Translations under genes and position numbers: made by a program | NCBI GenBank assembly: GCA_023434025.1 | Contig: JAEYTL010000025.1 | Span: forward strand, 107,911 to 171,910 | Length of the DNA stretch: 64,000 bases | Reading direction: 5' to 3' | Origin: Bacteroidota bacterium | Lineage (GTDB): Bacteria; Bacteroidota; Bacteroidia; Flavobacteriales; Flavobacteriaceae | In this document: piece after piece, positions 41,966-50,626 of the stretch | Numbering within the stretch: position 1 is the first letter of the stretch | Layout: the number at the start of each line of letters is the position of its first letter | The notes under the pieces: generated by a model | The model's database searches: none | Seen by the model: only the letters and a program-made list of their open reading frames with translations | Told to the model about the DNA's origin: nothing

Positions 41966-44416
41966 TTACAGCGTTTTTGCATTTTTTGCCTTCTGTCCGG
42001 TGATGGCTAACGCCACCACTTCACTCATTTCTTTTACATAATGAAAGGTCAGTCCCTCCAGATAGGCCGCATTAATTTCGTCAATATCGTGTTTGTTGTC
42101 TGCACACAAAATAATTTCTTTGATGTTAGCTCTTTTTGCTGCCAGTATCTTTTCTTTGATTCCACCCACCGGAAGCACTTTTCCGCGAAGTGTAATTTCT
42201 CCCGTCATGGCCAGGTTCTTTTTCACCCGTTTCTGGGTTAAAACAGAAACCAGCGAAGTCAGCATGGCAATTCCGGCACTGGGTCCGTCTTTGGGCGTAG
42301 CTCCTTCCGGAACGTGAATATGGATATTATAATTTTGAATAACCTCCGGGTTTATACCCAACGACTCTGCATTCGATTTAATATACTCCATTGCAATAGT
42401 CGCCGACTCTTTCATCACATTCCCTAAATTTCCGGTTAAGGTTAAGATTCCTTTTCCTTTGGAAATCAACGATTCAATGAATAAAATATCTCCACCCACA
42501 CTAGTCCATGCCAGACCGGTCACCACACCCGCTACTTCATTTCCTTCTGATTTATCTCTTTCCAAACGTGGAGCTCCCAACGTTTTGATAATGTCCTCAT
42601 CCGTTACTTTACTATTGTATTCTTCATCCATCGCTACTGATTTGGCTGCATTTCGGATAACCTGAGCCAATTTTTGTTCCAAGGCTCTGACACCGGATTC
42701 CCGGGTATAACCTTCTATAATTTTTTCCAGTTGGCGTTTGCCAATGCTCAGATGTTTTGCTGTTAATCCATGCTCTTTTAATTGCTTGGGGAACAAATGC
42801 TGGCGGGCTATTTCAACCTTTTCTTCAATAGTGTATCCCGACATTTTAATTACCTCCATTCTGTCTTTCAAAGCAGGCTGAATGCTAGTCATCGTATTGG
42901 AGGTGGCAATAAACATCACCTTAGATAAATCGTATCCCATTTCTAAAAAGTTATCATAGAACTCCTTGTTTTGTTCGGGGTCTAATACTTCCAGCAATGC
43001 CGATGACGGGTCGCCGGTGTGGCTGGAAGAGAGCTTGTCAATTTCATCCAACACAAAAACCGGATTAGATGTTCCCGCTTTTTTGATATTCTGCAGTATC
43101 CTGCCCGGCATGGCACCAATATAGGTTTTACGGTGACCGCGAATTTCCGCTTCGTCACGCAAACCACCCAACGACATCCGTACGTACTCCCTGCCCAAGG
43201 CTTTGGCAATCGATTTTCCGATAGATGTCTTCCCGACACCCGGAGGACCGGTTAAACAGATAATCGGTGATTTCATATCATTTCGCAATTTTAAAACAGC
43301 CAGGTGTTCGATAATTCTTTTCTTCACCTCTTCCAGGCCAAAATGGTCTTTATCCAGGATTTTTTGAGCCCGTTTTAGATCAAAATTATCTTTGGAAAAC
43401 TCATTCCAAGGCAATTCCAGAAACAACTCTAAATAATTCCGCAGAATGCCAAAATCGGGGGATTGGGGATTGGTTCGCTGCAGTTTGGAAATTTCTTTTT
43501 CAAAATGCTTGGCTGTTTTATCATCCCATTTTTTGCTTTTGGCTTTTGCACGCATTTCATCAATTTCCTGGTCATAGGAAACGCCCCCCAGTTCTTCCTG
43601 AATGGTTTTCATCTGCTGATGAAGAAAGTATTCCCGTTGCTGCTGGTCTAAATCAACACGCACTTTAGATTGTATATCATTCCGCAATTCCAGTTTCTGC
43701 AATTCGGTATTCATATAGCGTAAGGTTGCCAGGGCCCGTTCCTTTAGCACATTCATCATCAGCAGATCCTGCTTTTCATTCACCTCTAAATTCATGTTAG
43801 AGGAAACAAAATTGATCAAAAAAGACTGGCTTTCTATATTTTTAATAGCAAAAGTAGCTTCTGTCGGAATATTGGGACTTTCTTTGATAATGCGGATGGC
43901 CATTTCTCTGATAGACTCTATTATGGCTCCAAACTCTGTATCGGTAGAACCGGGTCGTTTTTCGGGGACTTCTTTAACCAATGCATTGATATAAGGCTCT
44001 TCAGAAATAACCTTGCTGATTTGAAAGCGTTTTTTCCCTTGTAAAATAACCGTTACATTCCCGTCGGGCATTTTTAATACCCGAAGAATCTGAGCTACGG
44101 TTCCGATCTGATGAATATCATCCCTTTTGGGATCTTCAATATTTTCGTCTTTCTGAGCCACTACCCCGATTACTTTTCCGGCCGCATTGGCATCATTAAT
44201 CAGTTTAATGGATTTATCTCTGCCGGCGGTAATCGGAATGACAACTCCGGGGAACAGAACTGTATTTCGCAACGGCAAAATAGGAAGTGAATTAGGCAAT
44301 TGTTCATTGGCCATCTCCTCTTCGTCTTCGGGAGTAAGAAGCGGAATTAAATCGGCTTCCGTATCGAAATCATGAAGTGACAATTTGTCAAGTGTTAAGA
44401 TGTTGTGGTTTGACAT
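41966..44416 (-). CDS. lon: ATP-dependent protease Lon
   Basis: The protein has 816 residues. The order is the N-terminal LON domain (LPNSLPILPLRNTVLFPGVV), coiled helical linker, AAA domain with GPPGVGKTSIGKSIAKALG and FVLDEIDKL, then the protease domain with TPKDGPSAGIAM (catalytic Ser) and GGIKEKILAAKRANI (catalytic Lys). It degrades unfolded and regulatory proteins in the cytoplasm. Length is normal for the family. A terminator follows it and porQ lies downstream in the same direction. Confidence 0.96.
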   Translation of the reverse strand: MSNHNILTLDKLSLHDFDTEADLIPLLTPEDEEEMANEQLPNSLPILPLRNTVLFPGVVIPITAGRDKSIKLINDANAAGKVIGVVAQKDENIEDPKRDDIHQIGTVAQILRVLKMPDGNVTVILQGKKRFQISKVISEEPYINALVKEVPEKRPGSTDTEFGAIIESIREMAIRIIKESPNIPTEATFAIKNIESQSFLINFVSSNMNLEVNEKQDLLMMNVLKERALATLRYMNTELQKLELRNDIQSKVRVDLDQQQREYFLHQQMKTIQEELGGVSYDQEIDEMRAKAKSKKWDDKTAKHFEKEISKLQRTNPQSPDFGILRNYLELFLELPWNEFSKDNFDLKRAQKILDKDHFGLEEVKKRIIEHLAVLKLRNDMKSPIICLTGPPGVGKTSIGKSIAKALGREYVRMSLGGLRDEAEIRGHRKTYIGAMPGRILQNIKKAGTSNPVFVLDEIDKLSSSHTGDPSSALLEVLDPEQNKEFYDNFLEMGYDLSKVMFIATSNTMTSIQPALKDRMEVIKMSGYTIEEKVEIARQHLFPKQLKEHGLTAKHLSIGKRQLEKIIEGYTRESGVRALEQKLAQVIRNAAKSVAMDEEYNSKVTDEDIIKTLGAPRLERDKSEGNEVAGVVTGLAWTSVGGDILFIESLISKGKGILTLTGNLGNVMKESATIAMEYIKSNAESLGINPEVIQNYNIHIHVPEGATPKDGPSAGIAMLTSLVSVLTQKRVKKNLAMTGEITLRGKVLPVGGIKEKILAAKRANIKEIILCADNKHDIDEINAAYLEGLTFHYVKEMSEVVALAITGQKAKNAKTL

Positions 44417-44560
44417 ATAGTAAATAGGGTCAATTTGTCATTAATAATTTTCTGATAAAGAAAATCAAATATAATCCATCTGATTGATAATGAGTAATAA
44501 ATACTTACAAAAACGATGAAATGCATTTTCTTCTCTTTAAATAGTCAAAATACATGCCAT

Positions 44561-44585
44561 AAAAAAATCCCGACAGGCGGGATTT
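44561..44585 (-). terminator. Intrinsic terminator of the lipoprotein gene
   Basis: On the minus strand AAATCCCG / CGGGATTT forms an eight-base-pair stem around CCTGT, followed directly by a run of T. It lies 22 bases after the stop of the gene at 44607. Confidence 0.8.
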
Positions 44586-44606
44586 CATTATTCTTTATTG
44601 CTTTAT

Positions 44607-45527
44607 TTAATCAGCATACTGAACATCAAAGTTTCCGTCTGTTATAGTATATGTATCTGTTCCGTCTGTTACAGTACCATTAAAAGTACACTTGAGCTGC
44701 GTAGCTGTTTTTTCCACAACCGTTACAACTCCACTCAGTGATCTTTCCCAAAAATCATTGTCTTCCCGGGTATAAACGATCTGCACAAGGTCTTCTGCAC
44801 TGTTAGACGTAATCTGATATGTTCCCGGAGTGATATTACTTCTTACACTGACCGTAATGGTGTTGTCGTTAGAATCATGTCCGGCAACGGAAATTAAATC
44901 TACTCCTCCGACAGACGTTTCAGCCGTAAAAATATCAACGTCAACAAATTCCTGACCGTTTACTTTGGCATAAAAAGTATCGTCCGTATAGTTTTCGCTT
45001 GTAAAAGGAATGTTGGTAAAAACACCATTGGTAAATGCAATCGGCAAAACGCCTTCTTCATCATTATCAGACCAATAACCTGTAAAATTAAATGTTCCGG
45101 AAAGGGTATTGTTGGTCGTGTTAATAGAGGTTATAACAATGGAACCTGTATTCAAATCAGGATTAGAAGGGTTAATTCCCAAATAACCGTAGTCGGTTCC
45201 GGCTGGCTGATAAATAATAATATTATCATTAGCCGGATATGAACCTGTAGTTGTACCGCTCACGATAAAAGAAACACTGTCGCCATTGGATGCTCTGATA
45301 CCGGAAACAACGATAGAACCACCTGTGATTACTGCCTGATAATTACTGGCTACAAAAGTCTGGCCATTAAAATCAACCGAAAAAAGAGCGGCTGTATTTC
45401 CTCCGTTATTTCCTCCGTTACCCGGGATTTGAATAGCCGGATCAATCGGCTCAAAATCATCTGAACAGGAAGCAAATAACACCGTACAAAAAATCAATAA
45501 ATAAATCCGTAAACTGTGCTTCTTCAT
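44607..45527 (-). CDS. Lipoprotein with two similar beta domains (DUF6252-like)
   Basis: The protein has 306 residues from ATG 45527. Signal peptide and lipobox LFASC precede a Gly/Asn-rich linker (GNGGNNGGN). Two similar domains follow, each opening with a small-molecule-binding-like strand: FSVDFNGQTFVASNYQA and FYAKVNGQEFVDVDIF. Each ends LSGTFNFTG or LKCTFNGTVTDG. The pattern is like DUF6252 family lipoproteins, common in Flavobacteriaceae with unknown function. It is divergent from the sigma-factor operon and may be controlled by it. Confidence 0.65.
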   Translation of the reverse strand: MKKHSLRIYLLIFCTVLFASCSDDFEPIDPAIQIPGNGGNNGGNTAALFSVDFNGQTFVASNYQAVITGGSIVVSGIRASNGDSVSFIVSGTTTGSYPANDNIIIYQPAGTDYGYLGINPSNPDLNTGSIVITSINTTNNTLSGTFNFTGYWSDNDEEGVLPIAFTNGVFTNIPFTSENYTDDTFYAKVNGQEFVDVDIFTAETSVGGVDLISVAGHDSNDNTITVSVRSNITPGTYQITSNSAEDLVQIVYTREDNDFWERSLSGVVTVVEKTATQLKCTFNGTVTDGTDTYTITDGNFDVQYAD

Positions 45528-45650
45528 TGTGTAAAATTTTTTCAAATATAAAAATTACTTCAGCTTACCGGAAATTTTTAATGTTTTATTTTTACAAAAC
45601 TGTAACATTTCAAAAAACAGACTGTCTTTATATCAAATCAAAGTCAAACA

Positions 45651-46199
45651 TTGAGTTTAGCAAACGAAAATATTGAGCAACTGGTATTGCTCTGCAAGCA
45701 GAATAATCAAAAAGCACAACTGGAAGTGTATAATCGCTATGTCAAAGCGATGTATAACGTGGCTCTTCGCATTGTGAAAGATGAACATTTTGCCGAAGAT
45801 GTAATGCAGGAAGCTTTTTTAAAAGCCTTTCAAAAATTAGAAACCTTTAAAGGAGAAGTCGCTTTTGGAGCCTGGTTAAAACGGATTGTGATTAATTACA
45901 GTATTGATTTTTATAAAAAAAACAGCTTTTTTAACCATGATGATTACGAGGCAAAGGCCTACAAAATAGAAGATGAACCGACAGATGAAGCCATTGATTA
46001 TACTCAGCTGAAAGTTCAGGAAATACTAAACGCCATGCAAAAACTGAAAGAGAGTTACCGGATGATTTTGACGTTGATTTTAATAGAAGGTTACGATTTA
46101 GAAGAAGTTTGCGAAATTATCAATATCAGTTATGCCAACTGCCGGACGACTTTGAGCAGGGCAAAAGAAAGTTTACGGATGCAATTAGCCTCAAAATAA
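45651..46199 (+). CDS. ECF-type RNA polymerase sigma factor
   Basis: The protein has 182 residues with a TTG start. Region 2 reads YNRYVKAMYNVALRIVKDEHFAEDVMQEAFLKAF, continuing with GAWLKRIVINYSIDFYKK. Region 4 is a helix-turn-helix around LILIEGYDLEEVCEIINISYANCRTTLSRAKESL. It is a group-4 sigma factor that would be held by the anti-sigma factor of the next gene. The stop TAA is followed by one base and then the anti-sigma ATG. The two surface-protein genes downstream are likely targets, which is inference from layout. Confidence 0.9.
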   Translation: MSLANENIEQLVLLCKQNNQKAQLEVYNRYVKAMYNVALRIVKDEHFAEDVMQEAFLKAFQKLETFKGEVAFGAWLKRIVINYSIDFYKKNSFFNHDDYEAKAYKIEDEPTDEAIDYTQLKVQEILNAMQKLKESYRMILTLILIEGYDLEEVCEIINISYANCRTTLSRAKESLRMQLASK

Positions 46200-46200
46200 A

Positions 46201-46758
46201 ATGAATATGAAAGAGAAAAAAGATTCGATCGAAACACTTTTCAGTCAGTTTGAAAACCAATGGGATACCGAAACACCACGGTTAGGCCATTCCGAACGGT
46301 TTTTAAAGAAATTGCAAGCCGGACCGGCTGAAAGAAAAAAGAAAAACCGGATGCCGTTGTCTCTGGCAGCTTCACTCCTGCTGATTGCCGGTATAATCGG
46401 TTTTTATCAACTAAAAGAAGACAATCAGCCAACTAATCAATGGCAAAATGCTTCTGCCCAGACCAAGGAAACCCACGATTACTTTGCTGCGGTGGTTGAA
46501 AAAGAATTAACCGATTTAAAATCCAAACAAACCCCGGAAACGGAACAAATTATTTCAGATGCTTTAACACAAATGAAAGTGTTTGAAACCGATTATCAAA
46601 AAATCATTAACGAATTACAAAAAAACGGTGACACCAAACAACTGCTTCATGCCATGATTCTGAATTTCCAGACCCGGATTTCATTTCTGGAAGAAGTAAT
46701 CAAAAAAATTGAAATTATTAATCATCAAAAAAACATCGAAAATGAAAAATCTATATAG
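46201..46758 (+). CDS. Probable anti-sigma factor (membrane)
   Basis: The protein has 185 residues. The N-terminal ~45 residues are charged and cytoplasmic (FENQWDTETPRLGHSERFLKKL). A single membrane helix follows at ~52-68 (LSLAASLLLIAGIIGFY), then a periplasmic helical domain. The layout directly after an ECF sigma factor is that of an anti-sigma factor, though there is no zinc ZAS motif. Its 3' end overlaps the next gene by 17 bases, so all four genes to 48536 look like one operon. Confidence 0.7.
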   Translation: MNMKEKKDSIETLFSQFENQWDTETPRLGHSERFLKKLQAGPAERKKKNRMPLSLAASLLLIAGIIGFYQLKEDNQPTNQWQNASAQTKETHDYFAAVVEKELTDLKSKQTPETEQIISDALTQMKVFETDYQKIINELQKNGDTKQLLHAMILNFQTRISFLEEVIKKIEIINHQKNIENEKSI

Positions 46759-47797
46759 TTTATTCGTAATTTATTTTGTGGCCTTTTCCGGGTTTGCAAC
46801 CGAGCACAACGGAAAATACACCAAACAAAAAACAGCTAAAAAAACGGTCATCGTAAATGCTGATGCAACGGTTGACATTGACAATAAATACGGGAATGTA
46901 TTTATAACCACCTGGGATGAGGATAAAATTGACATTGATGTAGTAATCACCATCAGTGGCGATGATGAGAATTGGGTGGATAAAAAACTGGCCTCTGTTT
47001 CAATAGAATTCAGCGGAACCAAAAGCCTTTATTCAGCTAAAACCGTTTTTGACAAAATGAGCAGCTCCAGCCGTCGAAGCAGTATGGAGGTTAACTATAC
47101 CGTAAAAATCCCTAAAAACGGTAACCTGAAAATTGAAAACCAATACGGCAACATTGTTACGCATGATTTAAACGGCAGTACAGATGTTCTGTGCAAGTAC
47201 GGAAAAATATCCATGGGAAAATTAAACCATTCTTCCAATAACATCAAAATTGATTACTGCTCAAAGTCAACCATAGACGGACTTAAGAATGCCTTGATCA
47301 ATGCAAAATATTCCGGATTGACCATTGGTTCGTTCTCTAATTTAGATTTGAATTCCAGCTACACCGATGTGACTGTGCTGAATGGAAATAACCTGAAATA
47401 CAACAGTAATTACGGAAAAATTGTCATGGGAAAAGTAAACAATGTGGACGGAAGCGGTAATTACCTGACCATTAAAATTGATGAAATTGAAAATAATTTG
47501 AAACTCACCACCAATTACAGTAATTTTTCACTCAATGGGATTTCTGCCAGGGCAAGCAACATTTCCATTTCATCCGGTTATACCAACATTAAAGTAAGTC
47601 ATAATCCGAATTACTATTTTGATTTTGATGTTTCCACCAAATATGCCAACTTTAAAAGCGAAGCCCCGCTGGAATACAATGCCCGGGTAGAGACCATGTC
47701 GTCCAAATCATATAAAGGCTACTACAAAAAAAGCGGAGCAAACAAACTAACCATTTCATCCAGCTATGGAAATGTAAATTTAAATTTATCTAATTAA
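46742..47797 (+). CDS. Exported beta-helix-like protein (DUF4097-like)
   Basis: The protein has 351 residues from ATG 46742 with a signal peptide (MKNLYSLFVIYFVAFSGFA). The mature part is a regular repeat of short strands (VDIDNKYGNVFITTW, NLKIENQYGNIVTHDL, LTISSSYGNVNLNL), each with a YGN or NYG turn. This resembles the DUF4097/putative adhesin beta-helix. It probably sits in the periplasm or on the surface. It begins inside the anti-sigma gene and is followed by the GIN-domain protein. Function unknown; an envelope-stress output is likely from context. Confidence 0.75.
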   Translation: MKNLYSLFVIYFVAFSGFATEHNGKYTKQKTAKKTVIVNADATVDIDNKYGNVFITTWDEDKIDIDVVITISGDDENWVDKKLASVSIEFSGTKSLYSAKTVFDKMSSSSRRSSMEVNYTVKIPKNGNLKIENQYGNIVTHDLNGSTDVLCKYGKISMGKLNHSSNNIKIDYCSKSTIDGLKNALINAKYSGLTIGSFSNLDLNSSYTDVTVLNGNNLKYNSNYGKIVMGKVNNVDGSGNYLTIKIDEIENNLKLTTNYSNFSLNGISARASNISISSGYTNIKVSHNPNYYFDFDVSTKYANFKSEAPLEYNARVETMSSKSYKGYYKKSGANKLTISSSYGNVNLNLSN

Positions 47798-47813
47798 TCA
47801 AACAACAATTCAA

Positions 47814-48536
47814 ATGAAAAAAGCAATCACATTATTAGCCGTTCTGACCGTTTCAATCGTTTCGGCCCAATGGGGACAGAAAAAAATAAAAGGAGATGGA
47901 AACGTAGTTTCAAAAAGCATCACAACAGCTGACTACGATGCCATTGGTGTTGCCGGAGCCTTTCATGTTACCTTAGTAGAAGGAACTGAGGGTAAAATTA
48001 CAGTCAAAGGAGAAGAAAACTTACTGGAATATGTAGTCATTGAAACGAATGGTTCTGATCTGAAAATTAAAACCGAAAAAGGGTATAACCTCAATCCGTC
48101 CAAAGGAAAAAAAATAGAAATAATTGTTCCTGTAAAAGAAATTTCTGCTGTCAGTTTAGCGGGGTCAGGAGATATTGTTGCTGATTTTACAATTAAATCC
48201 TCCAGTTTTAAAACATCCTTAGCCGGTTCAGGAGATATAAAGCTACACGTTAATTCTGATACCGTTGAAGCCAGTTTGTCAGGTTCAGGTGATATTAAAC
48301 TGAGCGGAAAAACTAAAAACTTAGAAGCTAATCTTTCAGGTTCCGGCGATATTAAGGCTGTTGAACTAATGGCTGAAAAAAGTAAAGCAAACCTTTCCGG
48401 TTCAGGTAATATTTCAACAACATGCTCAGAATTTATTGAAGCAAGAGTAGCCGGATCCGGCCATATTGAATACAAAGGAAATCCTAAAAAAATAGACACT
48501 AAAGTAGCCGGGTCAGGAAAAATTAAAATGATTTAA
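47814..48536 (+). CDS. Exported head-GIN-domain protein (DUF2807)
   Basis: The protein has 240 residues with signal peptide MKKAITLLAVLTVSIVSAQ. It starts KIKGDGNVVSKSITTADYDAIGVAGAF, the standard head GIN start, and then has seven near-identical turns of the form SGSGDI or AGSGKI spaced about 20 residues. This forms a beta helix. The partner gene upstream has a similar helical plan. Both are exported outputs of the sigma operon. A terminator follows it. Confidence 0.85.
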   Translation: MKKAITLLAVLTVSIVSAQWGQKKIKGDGNVVSKSITTADYDAIGVAGAFHVTLVEGTEGKITVKGEENLLEYVVIETNGSDLKIKTEKGYNLNPSKGKKIEIIVPVKEISAVSLAGSGDIVADFTIKSSSFKTSLAGSGDIKLHVNSDTVEASLSGSGDIKLSGKTKNLEANLSGSGDIKAVELMAEKSKANLSGSGNISTTCSEFIEARVAGSGHIEYKGNPKKIDTKVAGSGKIKMI

Positions 48537-48558
48537 TCAATCCCGAGCCAATAACTTA

Positions 48559-48592
48559 AAAACGCTTCTGAAATTTTTCAGAGGCGTTTTTT
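48559..48592 (+). terminator. Terminator after the sigma operon
   Basis: AAAACGCTTCTG (48559-48570) pairs with CAGAGGCGTTTT (48579-48590), one G-U pair, then T residues. It also ends at the 3' end of the minus-strand methyltransferase. Confidence 0.8.
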
Positions 48593-49256
48593 AACATATC
48601 CTTTTTTCTATTATCACTGTTGTAAATATCCTGTTTACCAGCTCACCTGTTTTGTTTTTTATCTTTTCTGTCTGATTTTCAAAAGCGATGATCTTAAACT
48701 GCGAAGCAGAAATCAATCTGCTTATTTTTTCATTGTCATAAAGTGTAAAACCATATGGAGTAAAAGGCAGTTGTTCCATAAACTCTTTTTGGGCAAATGT
48801 TATGTTTAATCTGCCGTTTGGTTTCAGCACCCTGTATAACTCTGCTAAAACCTGCTGCGGATTATCCCAGAAATAGATTGTATTGACAGTGAATATTTTA
48901 TTAAAATAAGCAGTGGGAAAAGGAAATTCTTGTCCGTCATACAAATAAAAAAAAGCTTGTTGCTGTGCTATAAGGTCTTTGTTGATCCTTTTGGCTTCAT
49001 TATACATCAGTGTTGACCGTTCAAGTCCGTAATAAACAATTGTACCCTTAACAGCAGCCAGTTGTCTTAAATGTTCACAATTGCCATGCCCCAGCTCAAG
49101 TACCTTATCTTTATCACTGATACCTAAATGGTTGACTGAATGAAATGTCATGTTGTTATTTGTTTCATGCATCATCGCCGCTATTTTCAGCCCAGCTTCT
49201 CCGGAAGGATGCCGTAACTGTTGTGCCAGTTCTTTCAGTTCTTTGTTATCAGCCAT
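48591..49256 (-). CDS. Class I SAM-dependent methyltransferase
   Basis: The protein has 221 residues. Methyltransferase motifs: VLELGHGNCEHLRQL (motif I, with GHGN rather than GxGxG), YYGLERSTLMYNEAK, FTVNTIYFWDNPQQVLAELYRVLKPNGRLNITF. The substrate is not evident. It starts one base after the stop of the HMA-MauE gene, so the two are cotranscribed. A function in detoxification together with the metal-binding genes upstream is possible but not proven; ArsM-type Cys motifs are not seen. Confidence 0.8.
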   Translation of the reverse strand: MADNKELKELAQQLRHPSGEAGLKIAAMMHETNNNMTFHSVNHLGISDKDKVLELGHGNCEHLRQLAAVKGTIVYYGLERSTLMYNEAKRINKDLIAQQQAFFYLYDGQEFPFPTAYFNKIFTVNTIYFWDNPQQVLAELYRVLKPNGRLNITFAQKEFMEQLPFTPYGFTLYDNEKISRLISASQFKIIAFENQTEKIKNKTGELVNRIFTTVIIEKRIC

Positions 49257-49257
49257 A

Positions 49258-49971
49258 TTACATTATAAATAAGAGCATTAAACCGCTCATTATGATCATC
49301 AATGCGTCTTCTATTATGGTAACGGTACTCATCGGCAAATTGAATACAACCCCCAAACAGGCACACTGAATTTTCTTTTTATTGAGTACACTTTGCAATA
49401 CACCTGTAATGCTGACAGACATGACCAAAAATGTAGTGACATTGGTTAAAACCGGATTAAAATCAGTCAGATAAGCCAAGCCCAAACCCAACTCTATAAA
49501 AGCATACAGGTAGGCCCAGACAGGAATCCGTTTAGCCAATACATCATACATGCGGTAAATTTCGGCAAATCCTTTCAGGTTTAAAAACTTAAAAAAAGAA
49601 AAGACCAGAAAAAAACCGGCCATGAAATGAGCCATCCATTGCATGAAATTAAAATGTGTATTCCGCAACTGTATAAAAAAAGTTATAACGGTAATATAAG
49701 CAAAGATAAGCAGGATCGGCTTATAGGTTTCCAGCCAGCTCTTGGTTAGTTCTGCCGTTTCGTTGTGATGTAATGCTGAAATGTGGTATTTTTCAGGTAA
49801 TGCTTTCTGCAACTTACCTATCGGAATATGCTTGTCCATCGTAATCACAGCGGAATTTTCATCTTTTGAAACCTCAACGTTTGTCACGTTTTCTAACGTC
49901 ATCAGAGCTGATTTCACTTTTTCCTCACAACCTGTACAGGTCATTCCCGTTATTTGATATTGATGTATCAT
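49258..49971 (-). CDS. HMA-domain and MauE-like membrane protein
   Basis: The protein has 237 residues from ATG 49971. Residues 1-68 are a heavy-metal-associated domain with GMTCTGCEEKV. The rest has four or five membrane helices of the MauE/DoxX-like type and a loop with KKIQCACLGVVFNLPMS, as in MauE redox proteins. Such fusions are common in Bacteroidota next to AraC regulators and are believed to handle copper or other metals, or to feed reducing power. The neighbouring regulator has its own CxxC N-terminus. It is cotranscribed with the methyltransferase. Confidence 0.8.
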   Translation of the reverse strand: MIHQYQITGMTCTGCEEKVKSALMTLENVTNVEVSKDENSAVITMDKHIPIGKLQKALPEKYHISALHHNETAELTKSWLETYKPILLIFAYITVITFFIQLRNTHFNFMQWMAHFMAGFFLVFSFFKFLNLKGFAEIYRMYDVLAKRIPVWAYLYAFIELGLGLAYLTDFNPVLTNVTTFLVMSVSITGVLQSVLNKKKIQCACLGVVFNLPMSTVTIIEDALMIIMSGLMLLFIM

Positions 49972-50050
49972 CTTGTTATGCTTTAGAACACAAAGTTCCG
50001 GCAAAAAATAAATACAAGTGTTGTACTATTTTGTGAAAGAATTGTAACTT

Positions 50051-50611
50051 TTACAGCTCTTCAATTTGTTTTCGCTTCCTGTTTTTCAGTTGTTTAAAAT
50101 AACTGGGGGTAAATCCCGTATTTTTCTTGAACTGATTACTCAAATAAGCGACACTGCTGTAATTAAGCAGGTGAGCAATCTCGTTCAGAGTCATTTCATC
50201 ATAAATTAAAAGTTCTTTTACCCGCTCAATCTTCTGATGAATAAAATATTTTTCTATAGTAATTCCTTCAACTTCCGAAAATAAATTACTTAGTGTAGGA
50301 TAGTCCTGCATCAGATTCTGCGACAGATAATCGGATAAGTTAACGGTAATCTGGTTGTTTTTCTGATAGACCAGCTCTATGATCAAAATTTTTATCCGGT
50401 CTATCGTTTTGCTTTTTTTATCATCTATCAGGTCAAAACCCAATGAATGAAGCTGTTTTAACAATTTATCCTTTAACCCCAAAAGAGTATCTTCCTGTAG
50501 CTCTATCTCTCCCAATTCAACAGAAACCGGATGAAGGCCAAGTTTCTCCAGCTCTGCTTGCACAACCATTTTACAACGTCTGCAGACCATATTTTTTATA
50601 TAAAGCTTCAC
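50051..50611 (-). CDS. AraC-type regulator with HMA-like CxxC N-terminus
   Basis: The protein has 186 residues. The N-terminus MKLYIKNMVCRRCKMVVQAELEKLG looks like a small HMA fold with a CxxC metal site and a following helix. Residues ~90-186 form an AraC-type double helix-turn-helix (MTLNEIAHLLNYSSVAYLSNQFKKNTGFTPSYFKQLK). Metal binding would thus be read directly by the regulator. The next gene on the strand is the HMA-MauE protein, 79 bases away, and the MFS gene lies 15 bases upstream. Similar short AraC proteins with MVCxRC are frequent in Flavobacteriaceae. Confidence 0.8.
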   Translation of the reverse strand: MKLYIKNMVCRRCKMVVQAELEKLGLHPVSVELGEIELQEDTLLGLKDKLLKQLHSLGFDLIDDKKSKTIDRIKILIIELVYQKNNQITVNLSDYLSQNLMQDYPTLSNLFSEVEGITIEKYFIHQKIERVKELLIYDEMTLNEIAHLLNYSSVAYLSNQFKKNTGFTPSYFKQLKNRKRKQIEEL

Positions 50612-50626
50612 TTATATGGTTTTGGT

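Noticed and set aside
47963..48499. Minus-strand frame of 178 codons opposite the GIN-domain gene
   Set aside because: It mirrors the repeated glycine-serine turns of the real gene and has no start context or family.
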